13,422 bases of DNA from Synergistaceae bacterium. Lineage in GTDB: Bacteria > Synergistota > Synergistia > Synergistales > Synergistaceae. Positions 6,428 to 13,150 of this stretch are shown piece after piece. The position numbers and the translations under genes are program-made. How positions within the stretch are numbered: the first letter of the stretch is position 1; the number at the start of each line of letters is the position of its first letter. The stretch spans positions 1-13,422 of the forward strand of contig JAAYHA010000189.1 of assembly GCA_012727545.1 (NCBI GenBank), in the 5' to 3' direction. Below the pieces are notes generated by a model. It did no database searches, was not told the DNA's origin, and was given only the letters and a program-made list of their open reading frames with translations.

Positions 6428-7957
6428 CTAGGCAAGTTTCTCGCCCAATCTTTTTATAACTTCTTCAACAAGTTTATCGATCGCTAAGTCTTCTGTCACT
6501 TTCTTTTCATTTGCAACAGCAGAGAGAGACTGTTTTTTGTTAATGTTGTTATTGTTGTTATTACTAACTTCACTCAGCTTTTGTTTTCCCTTCAGGTCGG
6601 AGACTTCACATAGTCCGTATGCTACCCTACGGATATTAATAAGATTGAGGGGGCTGACATTGTCGGATGTAGCTGAACCACCCACGGCCCCACATCCCAG
6701 TGTCATCGATGGGAAAAGCCCGGTCGTACCGCCTACTCCTCCAAGTGATGAAGAAGTATTTACAAGTACTCGTGATACCGGTTTTTTAAGGCCAAATTCC
6801 CTGATAATCGATTCATCGGTACAATGTATGGATAACGTGTGGCCTGCACCTTCGTTTTCCAGAAGCTCAATACACCTGTCACAAGCAGTTTCCCAATTTT
6901 CTTCTACATAAAAACCAAGTACCGTTGTTAGTTTTTCCCTTGAAAAAGGATAGTCTTTGCCAACTTGAGTCTGTTCGGATAATAGAACTTTAGTCCCCTC
7001 AGGAATCGAAATTCCCGCCATTTTGGCTACAAATTCCGCTGGTTTTCCAACTATTTTCGGATTCATCCCCCCAAAGGGGCTCATGAGTATCCTTCCAACT
7101 TTATTTGATTCTTCAGGCGAAAGAAAATAGCCTCCCTGTTTTTGGAACTCTTCAATTACCTTATTTTTGATTATGCCTTCTGTAACCACAGATTGTTCTG
7201 AGGCACAAATCGTACTGTTATCAAATGTCTTGCTGTCCATTATCCTCTTAACAGCCATTTTTATATCTGCAGATCTTTCAATAAACGCAGGAGTATTGCC
7301 GGGACCGACTCCAAGGGCGGGAGTGCCTGAACTGTAAGCTGCCTTGACCATTGCTGTACCCCCTGTTGCAAGGATCAGGCCGGTGTCTTTGTGAGACATC
7401 AGCTCGTCTGTAGCCTCTTTTGTCGGAGTCTTGATGCACGATACGAGTCCGTCGGGTGCGCCCGCCCTTACTGCAGCATCGTTCACTGTACGCACAGTTT
7501 CTAAAATACATTTGATTGCTTTGGGGTGCGGTGAAAAAATAACTGCGTTGCCTGACTTCAGGGAGATCAATGCTTTATAAATTACAGTTGATGTCGGATT
7601 GGTAGATGGTATCAGGGCTGCTACGATCCCTACAGGGACAGCCACATTAAATATTTTATTAACAGGGTCTTCACTTATTATGCCTGTGGTTTTCATGTCC
7701 TTTATCGCATCATGTAATTTGACGGCGGCAAAGGTATTTTTAATAACTTTATCCTCCCATTTTCCAAAACCCGTTTCTTCGTGTGCCAGTTTGGCAAGTT
7801 CAACAGAACGATCTAATGCAGCCTTCGCAACAGCAGCAACGATTACGTCAATTGTCTTTTGGGCAAAGGTCCTGTAAGTTTTTTGGGCAAGCTTTGCCTT
7901 TTCTATCAAATCCCTTGTCTCTTGAATGGAAAAAAGATCTCTGTCTCGAAGTTCCAT
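6428..7957 (-). CDS. eutE: EutE, CoA-acylating acetaldehyde dehydrogenase with C-terminal targeting helix
   Basis: The 509-residue protein oxidises acetaldehyde to acetyl-CoA with NAD+ and CoA. The aldehyde dehydrogenase domain spans about residues 1-455. It carries PSTNPTS (117-123), FSPHP (141-145), GVGPGNTP (216-223) and the catalytic cysteine C251 in STICASEQ. It is about 40 residues longer than E. coli EutE, mostly at the C-terminus: a linker with six consecutive Asn (466-471), then an amphipathic helix near 490-507 (DLAIDKLVEEVIKRLGEK). That helix is like the C-terminal encapsulation peptides of some compartment aldehyde dehydrogenases; E. coli EutE instead targets through its N-terminus. 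The ATG lies three bases after the upstream gene, with GAGGA five bases before it. No alcohol dehydrogenase (EutG) lies beside it. Confidence 0.95.
   Translation of the reverse strand: MELRDRDLFSIQETRDLIEKAKLAQKTYRTFAQKTIDVIVAAVAKAALDRSVELAKLAHEETGFGKWEDKVIKNTFAAVKLHDAIKDMKTTGIISEDPVNKIFNVAVPVGIVAALIPSTNPTSTVIYKALISLKSGNAVIFSPHPKAIKCILETVRTVNDAAVRAGAPDGLVSCIKTPTKEATDELMSHKDTGLILATGGTAMVKAAYSSGTPALGVGPGNTPAFIERSADIKMAVKRIMDSKTFDNSTICASEQSVVTEGIIKNKVIEEFQKQGGYFLSPEESNKVGRILMSPFGGMNPKIVGKPAEFVAKMAGISIPEGTKVLLSEQTQVGKDYPFSREKLTTVLGFYVEENWETACDRCIELLENEGAGHTLSIHCTDESIIREFGLKKPVSRVLVNTSSSLGGVGGTTGLFPSMTLGCGAVGGSATSDNVSPLNLINIRRVAYGLCEVSDLKGKQKLSEVSNNNNNNINKKQSLSAVANEKKVTEDLAIDKLVEEVIKRLGEKLA
6537..6563 (-). 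repeat. AAC/AAT trinucleotide tract in the eutE linker
   Basis: An imperfect run of AAC/AAT codons encodes NNNNNN-I-N between the catalytic domain and the C-terminal helix of EutE. Codon-unit changes here would alter linker length without a frameshift. It is a simple repeat seen directly; any length variation is inference. Confidence 0.75.
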
Positions 7958-7960
7958 ATA

Positions 7961-8494
7961 TTATTCCTCTTTTCCTTCAATGATAAATTTATTTACCAGT
8001 TTTAGTAATTTATCTTTTTTTGCCACTCTGACTTTAGAATCCGGCAGCCCTATCTTTCTCGCATATGAGCGCAATTCCTGCATCGTCATTTTTTCGGGAA
8101 AAGGATCAGCCTGTACGTCAGAAACCTTTTGATTTATCAGTTGCGGCTTCTGTTTAAGTGTTGATCCCGCCGTAATAAAGCCAGGTCCTTTTCTGTCTTT
8201 GAAATTTTGGGGCCGAGCATTGATCAATAAAGCAGTATCATCTGCCATCCTGGCAATTACATGTGTTTTTGGCTGTATCCCTATCTTGATCAAGGCAGCT
8301 TTTGCTGCTTCTACGCCTGCTTTGACTGCAGCAACCTCACCCGTGATCATAACTGTAGTGATACCTCCTTTGACCGCCTCTACACCTACCAAGCTCACAG
8401 AGGCCGCTTTAAGGGAGGCATCTGCTCCTTCGACCGCACCAATGAATCCATATACTTCAATAAGCCCAAGGGCACTGTTTGAACTGACAGGCAT
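7961..8494 (-). CDS. BMC-H shell protein with SAP/Rho-N-like C-terminal domain (EutK-like position)
   Basis: The 177-residue protein has a BMC domain at about residues 8-90 (ALGLIEVYGFIGAVEGADAS near the start, VMITGEVAAVKAG near 48-60). A basic, proline- and glutamine-containing linker follows (91-132). A compact tail (136-172) reads MTMQELRSYARKIGLP, then KKDKLLKLVNKF. That helix-extended-helix pattern resembles SAP or Rho N-terminal modules, which often bind nucleic acid. Enterobacterial EutK is also a BMC domain plus a small putative nucleic-acid-binding domain, but of winged-helix type. ATG at 8494 is preferred over GTG at 8503 for better spacing from the GGGA upstream. It sits behind a 234-base non-coding stretch with a mobile insertion and is followed closely by eutE. 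The shell domain is certain, the tail assignment moderately so. Confidence 0.85.
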   Translation of the reverse strand: MPVSSNSALGLIEVYGFIGAVEGADASLKAASVSLVGVEAVKGGITTVMITGEVAAVKAGVEAAKAALIKIGIQPKTHVIARMADDTALLINARPQNFKDRKGPGFITAGSTLKQKPQLINQKVSDVQADPFPEKMTMQELRSYARKIGLPDSKVRVAKKDKLLKLVNKFIIEGKEE

Positions 8495-8532
8495 TTTAAC
8501 CACATCCCGAATTCTATATTTTAAATAGATTT

Positions 8533-8569
8533 ACTCATTATCTAAAATATTATAAAAAACTCATTATCT
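8533..8569. repeat. 11-bp direct repeats flanking a TATAAT
   Basis: ACTCATTATCT occurs exactly at 8533-8543 and 8559-8569, 26 bases start to start. A consensus TATAAT on the minus strand (8554-8549) lies between the copies. Paired direct repeats around a -10 box look like a regulator site, but the gap is AT-rich and no regulator is known. The outer copy directly abuts the left target duplication of the adjacent insertion element. Confidence 0.5.
8549..8554 (-). promoter_or_regulatory. Candidate -10 box (TATAAT) upstream of the SAP-tailed shell gene
   Basis: This is a perfect TATAAT about 55 bases before the ATG at 8494. No good -35 exists at 16-18 bases. TTGAGT in the end of the insertion element is 20 bases upstream, which is too far for a standard promoter. 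If active, it would give the downstream part of the operon its own start. Confidence 0.25.
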
Positions 8570-8574
8570 CAGTA

Positions 8575-8729
8575 ACTCAACTTCCCCACCTCTTACTGCC
8601 AGTGGATTCAAAACCTTAGTTTGTCGTCTTCTCCACATGTTTATCAGCGGAGAGCCAGTGGCACTAAAATGCTGAAGTCGCTGGATTCCCGCTCAAAGGC
8701 ATGCGGGAAAGACGGTGGTAAAGTTGAGT
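8575..8729. mobile_element. MITE-like element of 155 bp with terminal inverted repeats and 5-bp target duplication
   Basis: The left end, ACTCAACTTCCCCACC (8575-8590), and the right end, GGTGGTAAAGTTGAGT (8714-8729), are inverted copies matching at 14 of 16 positions. CAGTA flanks both ends (8570-8574 and 8730-8734) as a target duplication. There is no transposase gene or sizeable ORF of its own, so it would be a non-autonomous element moved in trans. It contains an internal hairpin near its right end. The right end meets the eutL stop codon: TGA is formed by TG of the duplication plus A of the element, and the uninterrupted site would give the same TGA. The transposase family cannot be named from this alone. 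Confidence 0.75.
8686..8709. repeat. REP-like hairpin inside the MITE-like element
   Basis: TTCCCGC (8686-8692) and GCGGGAA (8703-8709) are a perfect seven-base inverted repeat around a ten-base loop. The context, GGATTCCCGC with GCGGGAA and a following GACGG, is of a kind repeated in many bacterial genomes as short palindromic units. No T run follows on either strand, so it is not a clear terminator. It could still affect mRNA stability between eutL and the downstream genes. Confidence 0.6.
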
Positions 8730-9379
8730 CAGTAACATTTAGGAGACTCAGCTACCTCACATATCGTCGCAGCAAAACTTTCACATGCAGCTTTACAAGA
8801 GGATTGTGAACCTTTCAAGAGCCCTCCTGCAAAGTTTGTTTCTGAAGGAGGTCCATAAAAGGAAGCGATTTCAACATCTGCTGCCTTTAAGGCTGCATCA
8901 AGGCCTATCAGGGCTTCTTCCGGAGGAGCGATCAGATAGGCGATAGATTCTCCATTGGTACCTGCAATTTCTGAAAGATATTTTCCAGGTCTTGATACAC
9001 AGTGAGCAAAATAAACTATGGAGTCATCATCATTTGCTGAAATAAAGTGTGCTTCATTTTCTGCAAAATAGATCAGTGCATCAAGACCGCTTTTTACTTC
9101 GGCAGGAGTTTCCCCCGCAATGACCCCGATAATTTCTCCTGCAAGTTTGGTGCTTGCATTTGAAGCACCTGCATAAAGGGATTTTGCATAGACGACGCGG
9201 ACATTTGCCTTTTTCGTTGCTTCATCAAGAGCAACATACGTTACATCGTCACTGTCAGAAGTTACCAGGCCAATGCTCCTTTCATTCTCAAGAAGCCCAA
9301 GCTGTTGCGCCAGGTTTATGTTGACATTGGATATTATCTTTGCCGAAAGAATATTTGCTTTGATCGCGTCGCCTTTCAT
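8729..9379 (-). CDS. eutL: EutL, trimeric tandem-BMC shell protein (BMC-T)
   Basis: The 216-residue EutL matches the enterobacterial protein end to end: LGLLENERSIGLVTSDSDDV, VVYAKSLYAGAS, AHCVSRPGKYLS, AYLIAPPEEALIGLDAALKAADVEIASFYGPPSETNF and GSQSSCKAACESFA are all family-conserved stretches. EutL is a circularly permuted double BMC domain forming trimers with gated pores in the shell. The ATG at 9379 follows eutC by 18 bases, with AAGGGA upstream. The last codons, including the TGA stop, run into the target duplication and edge of the MITE-like element, yet length and C-terminus look normal. Confidence 0.96.
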   Translation of the reverse strand: MKGDAIKANILSAKIISNVNINLAQQLGLLENERSIGLVTSDSDDVTYVALDEATKKANVRVVYAKSLYAGASNASTKLAGEIIGVIAGETPAEVKSGLDALIYFAENEAHFISANDDDSIVYFAHCVSRPGKYLSEIAGTNGESIAYLIAPPEEALIGLDAALKAADVEIASFYGPPSETNFAGGLLKGSQSSCKAACESFAATICEVAESPKCY

Positions 9380-9397
9380 CCAAATGTCCCTTTCGCC

Positions 9398-10339
9398 CTA
9401 CAATTTAAGATCCAGCCCGCTGGCCTTCTTTTCAAGCATTGTCTTCACAATGTCGGCAATATATGCTCCTGCCTCGATAGCGGGAGTCCCATTTTTGTGA
9501 ATGTTTGAAATCACAGTTCTTCTGGCTTCATCCATCCCAACAGCGGCTTTGTATGCTATATAGGCAGACATACTTTCAGCAGTGGCAAGTCCGGGTCGTT
9601 CTCCGATAAGCAGAACTACCACTTCTGCACCGGTTATCTCAGATACTTCGTCTTCTATGGGCACTCTTCCGAACTTTATAAGAAAAGGAGCGCCTGTTTC
9701 GATCCCGTAACTGTTAAGACCTTCCAGCGCACTGCGATATGTATCTTCTCCATTAGTTTCTATTGCAGCAGCAGAAAGACCGTCAGCAAAAAAAATAACG
9801 ACACGCTTTTTTAGGTTCCCGGCTAAATTTTTCAGTTTATCTTTTGATTCCATTGACAATTTTCTGCCAAGGTCGGGTCTTGTCAGAAATTCATCCTTAC
9901 TTGTGCATTCTGTCTGAAAAACAGGCAGTTTCAGCCTTTCTATCAACCTTTCAGGCAGTTCTTTATGTACCGCATCTCTCGCTGCGGCATGATCTGCAAG
10001 AAAACGGAGCATTGTTTCAGTTTTGTAGCGCGTTCCTGTTCTCCAGACAGCAATTCTCGCAGGCGTTGATCTTTTCAGTGAATCAAGCTGTTCCGGCTTG
10101 AAGGGTGAAGGAACATATATTTTTGATGAAACATCTATTTTTGAAAGGTCTTCGGCTGAAAATGCCCCTGACTCGTCTTTTTCTTTTGTGTAAGAGTGTG
10201 GTATTTTGTCTTCCATGCCCAAAGACCGTGTTCTCGCGGTACTTTCAACTTGCGGCGAGATTTTATCGTTCTCATGCATTATGTCAAGAAGGACTTCTTC
10301 TATTATTTTCTTTAGGTCGTTATTATTAGCCGTGTTCAT
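9398..10339 (-). CDS. eutC: Ethanolamine ammonia-lyase small subunit EutC
   Basis: The 313-residue EutC joins EutB to form the adenosylcobalamin-dependent lyase converting ethanolamine to acetaldehyde and ammonia. Conserved stretches include WRTGTRYKTETMLRFLADHA, FADGLSAAAIETN, PFLIKFGRVPIEDE, LLIGERPGL and the C-terminal ISNIHKNGTPAIEAG with KASGLDL. Residues 1-20 (NNNDLKKIIEEVLLDIM) form an amphipathic helix like an encapsulation peptide, followed by a long variable linker. ATG at 10339 is chosen: AAGGAAGG lies seven bases upstream and the start comes just after the eutB stop. ATG at 10345 is close to equivalent. Extending to 10441 would run through the eutB C-terminus without family similarity. 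Confidence 0.95.
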   Translation of the reverse strand: MNTANNNDLKKIIEEVLLDIMHENDKISPQVESTARTRSLGMEDKIPHSYTKEKDESGAFSAEDLSKIDVSSKIYVPSPFKPEQLDSLKRSTPARIAVWRTGTRYKTETMLRFLADHAAARDAVHKELPERLIERLKLPVFQTECTSKDEFLTRPDLGRKLSMESKDKLKNLAGNLKKRVVIFFADGLSAAAIETNGEDTYRSALEGLNSYGIETGAPFLIKFGRVPIEDEVSEITGAEVVVLLIGERPGLATAESMSAYIAYKAAVGMDEARRTVISNIHKNGTPAIEAGAYIADIVKTMLEKKASGLDLKL

Positions 10340-10365
10340 TATCATGCCTTCCTTCAAAAAGCTTA

Positions 10366-11727
10366 TTAAAAAAATATCGACGCATCTCCGGCACGATCTG
10401 TAAGTTTGCCGTCTTCCCAGAGTCCCATTTTTTCCAGCCATTTTTCAAATTCCGGGATAGGAGCCAGGCCCAGTATGCTTCTCAGTGTTGCCATATCATG
10501 GAATCCCGTGCTCTGATAGTTAAGCATGACATCATCACCATGAGGAATACCCATGAAATAATTACAACCGGCAGAGGATAAAAGGACCGCAAGGTTTTCA
10601 ATGTCATTCTGGTCAGCTTCCATGTGGTTCGTGTAGCAGGCATCACATCCCATTGACAAACCCGTCAGCTTACCCATGAAATGATCTTCCAACCCGGCCC
10701 GGATCAGCTGTTTGCTGTTGTATAGGTATTCAGGGCCAATAAAACCCACTACTGTATTGACCAAAAAGGGGGAATACCTTTTTGCGAAAGCGTAACACCT
10801 GGCTTCGAGGGTAACCTGATCCGCACCAAAATCTGCGTTTGCTGAGCACTCCGAGCCCTGACCTGTTTCCATATACATCAGGTTTGGCCCGTTTGCGGTC
10901 CCACGGGTACGTATAAGCTCCAACGCTTCGTCCATTAGCTCTTTGCTGATGCCGAATGCCCTGTTTCCCTTTTCCGTTCCGGCGATGCTTTGAAAAAAGA
11001 GGTCAGTAGGGGCACCCTTTTTCACGGCTTCCATCTGGGTGGTTATATGGGCCAGAACACATGTTTGGGTAGGTATGGAAAATTTGGTTTTTATTTCATG
11101 GAATCTGTTCATTACAGCAATTACACTGTCAACGGTATCATCGACAGGATTAATACCAATAACGGCGTCTCCTACTCCATATGAAAGCCCCTCATATATC
11201 GTTGCGGTGACCCCTTCCAGGTCATCTGTCGGATGATTTGGCTGTAATCTAACTGAAAGAGTGCCGGGCTTGCCTATGGTGGTGTTGCAGTGTGTCTGTA
11301 CCCTGACTTTAGAAGCTCCGTAAATGAGATCAAGGTTCGACATTATCTTAGCGACCCCTGCGATCACTTCAGCAGTCAGACCTCTGCTAAGCCTCCGAAC
11401 ATGCTCTGCCTCAGTCTTGTCGGAAAGGATCCACTCCCGCAACTCACCTATAGTCCAGTTGGAAAACTCCGCAAAGACTGTTTCATTGACCATATCCTGG
11501 TCTATCTTGGTGACTTCATCTTTTTCGTAAGGCACCACAGGATTATTCCTTAAATCAGCAACTTTTAAGGAAGCAAGGACTTGTTTAGCCGCAACTCTTT
11601 CCATTGAAGTTTCGGCACATAAGCCAACCAAACGGTCTCCCGACCTTTCCTCGTTAGCCTTGCCCAGAACTTCCTTAATGTCTTTAAACTGATATGTGTG
11701 GCCAAACAAACTCGTTTTTAAAAGCAC
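10366..11727 (-). CDS. eutB: Ethanolamine ammonia-lyase large subunit EutB
   Basis: The 453-residue EutB is the catalytic TIM-barrel subunit. Active-site residues known from the E. coli enzyme fall at the same numbers here: R160 and Q162 (VRLQPN), N193 (GINPVDD), E287 (METGQGSE) and D362 (GCDACYTNH). Other highly conserved stretches are VGFIGPEYLYNSKQ, GLEDHFMGKLTG and MGIPHGDDVMLNYQ. The GTG start at 11727 has GGGAGG seven bases upstream. It lies 59 bases after the TRAP large-subunit gene, the AT-rich gap between showing no clear terminator, and is followed by eutC after 26 bases. Nothing suggests damage. Confidence 0.98.
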   Translation of the reverse strand: MLLKTSLFGHTYQFKDIKEVLGKANEERSGDRLVGLCAETSMERVAAKQVLASLKVADLRNNPVVPYEKDEVTKIDQDMVNETVFAEFSNWTIGELREWILSDKTEAEHVRRLSRGLTAEVIAGVAKIMSNLDLIYGASKVRVQTHCNTTIGKPGTLSVRLQPNHPTDDLEGVTATIYEGLSYGVGDAVIGINPVDDTVDSVIAVMNRFHEIKTKFSIPTQTCVLAHITTQMEAVKKGAPTDLFFQSIAGTEKGNRAFGISKELMDEALELIRTRGTANGPNLMYMETGQGSECSANADFGADQVTLEARCYAFAKRYSPFLVNTVVGFIGPEYLYNSKQLIRAGLEDHFMGKLTGLSMGCDACYTNHMEADQNDIENLAVLLSSAGCNYFMGIPHGDDVMLNYQSTGFHDMATLRSILGLAPIPEFEKWLEKMGLWEDGKLTDRAGDASIFF

Positions 11728-11786
11728 AAGGAAACCTCCCTATGTACTATTATTAAAAATTATTATTGGAGTATTCTTTTTTCAGC

Positions 11787-13136
11787 TTACTTTATGCCCA
11801 AAATCAATCTTGGCAGCCACATGGACAGTGCCGGAACATATGTAGTAAGTGCAAGAATAGGCAGCCATCCAAAAAGTATGAACGTACAAGTAGGTCTCAA
11901 CATGTCATTTATAGACGTTTTACTGATACTGCTTGAAAGGTACAGCAAAGGCGCGCAGGGTGGAGTAATGTTGCCAAGCCCAAGATTTACTCCAAGAATA
12001 GCCGCAAAGTGTACCGGACTTACACCGATCTCAAGAACGATCGGAAGAAGTATCGGAGTAGCAAGGACACAAGCGCTGCAGTCATCCATGAGCATGCCCA
12101 ATATTATCATGAATATGTTCAACATGAAAAGTATAACATACTTGTTGGTAGAAATAGAGTAGAGGACCTTAAGTATTTCCTGGGGTAGGTCATTCATTAT
12201 ATATATCCGGCTTATCACGCTGCACGAAAACAACATGATCATTATTGCCCCTGTAGACATTACCCCGTCTATCAATGTCTCCCTGAGTCCATTTAGTGTG
12301 ATCCCTTTGTATATGAACATCCCTACCGGAAGAGCATATATGACTGAAACAGCAGCTGCCTCGGTTGGAGTCATTATCCCGGAGTATATTCCGCCAAGAA
12401 CGATTATCGGCATTAACAGCGCAGGAATAGCCTTGAATTTCTTCGACCGAAAAAGGGAGAATTTTTCCTGTTGTTTTTTCTCCATCATTTGAAGTGTCTT
12501 TTCAAAATCTGAAGATGTGGGAGCTGCATCTGAGGATGTAACTAGGATCTCTTTGTTGTTTCTCAACATGTAGCAGTTAAGGAAAGATATTAGTGCTGTA
12601 AGCATTATACCCGGTATCACCGTTGAGAGAAAACTTGCCAGGACTGACTGCCCTCCTGCCCATGAATAAAGTATCATTATCGCACTGGGGGGGATAAGCA
12701 TCCCAAGTACTGCAGTAGAGGCAAGCAACGCAGCACAATGCCCCATCGGGTAGTTCGCCCTTATGAATCTGGGAAACATTATTGATCCTATGCAGGTCAA
12801 AGTGGCACATGCGCTTCCTGTGACAGAACCAAAAATTGCGCACGAAATCGTAGCTACAACGCCGAGGCCGCCGCGTACTCTGCCAACAAAATCTTCAACA
12901 AGATCGATCATCTTATCGGCGATATTTCCTTTGGCCATCAAACCGCCGGCTATTACAAAAAGCGGGATAGCAAATAAGACTGTTCCGCTTATCTTATTCA
13001 ATCCATAAGGGATCATAAATGTCGGTGAGACATCTCCGATAAAAATGAACCACATAGCAGAAGCAAGAAAAGCAAAAAATACCGGCATCCCCACTATCAG
13101 ACAAAAGAAAAGAATTGCTACTCCAATAAAAACCAT
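11787..13136 (-). CDS. TRAP transporter large membrane subunit (DctM family)
   Basis: The 449-residue membrane protein has about a dozen hydrophobic segments and DctM features: IPLFVIAGGLMAKG near residues 57-70, GSVTGSACAT (102-111), MLIPPSAIMILY and MTPTEAAAVSVIYAL in the middle, and LGLGNITPPCAPLLY near the end. The charged stretch at about 200-230 is a cytosolic loop. DctM forms the ion-coupled channel of TRAP transporters and needs a DctQ partner, which lies upstream, and a DctP binding protein, likely beyond the window. AGGAG is seven bases before the ATG. Because it directly precedes eutB on the same strand, uptake of ethanolamine or a related amine is plausible. The substrate cannot be read from this subunit. 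Confidence 0.93.
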   Translation of the reverse strand: MVFIGVAILFFCLIVGMPVFFAFLASAMWFIFIGDVSPTFMIPYGLNKISGTVLFAIPLFVIAGGLMAKGNIADKMIDLVEDFVGRVRGGLGVVATISCAIFGSVTGSACATLTCIGSIMFPRFIRANYPMGHCAALLASTAVLGMLIPPSAIMILYSWAGGQSVLASFLSTVIPGIMLTALISFLNCYMLRNNKEILVTSSDAAPTSSDFEKTLQMMEKKQQEKFSLFRSKKFKAIPALLMPIIVLGGIYSGIMTPTEAAAVSVIYALPVGMFIYKGITLNGLRETLIDGVMSTGAIMIMLFSCSVISRIYIMNDLPQEILKVLYSISTNKYVILFMLNIFMIILGMLMDDCSACVLATPILLPIVLEIGVSPVHFAAILGVNLGLGNITPPCAPLLYLSSSISKTSINDMLRPTCTFILFGWLPILALTTYVPALSMWLPRLILGIK

Positions 13137-13150
13137 ATTACTTCTCCTCT

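Noticed and set aside
8686..8709. Hairpin as an intrinsic terminator splitting the operon
   Set aside because: No run of T follows the stem in the transcript direction.
8621..8809. Plus-strand 62-codon ORF over the insertion element and eutL end
   Set aside because: It has no recognisable protein features and crosses the element boundary, so it is not an element-encoded gene.
10340..10441. Extended EutC start giving 34 more N-terminal residues
   Set aside because: The extension overlaps the eutB 3' end, has no EutC similarity and no ribosome site. The ATG at 10339 is well spaced from AAGGAAGG.
11728..11786. AT-rich gap before eutB as promoter or terminator
   Set aside because: The TATTATT repeats are direct rather than forming a stable stem, and no -35/-10 pair of quality was seen. 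It is most simply an operon junction.
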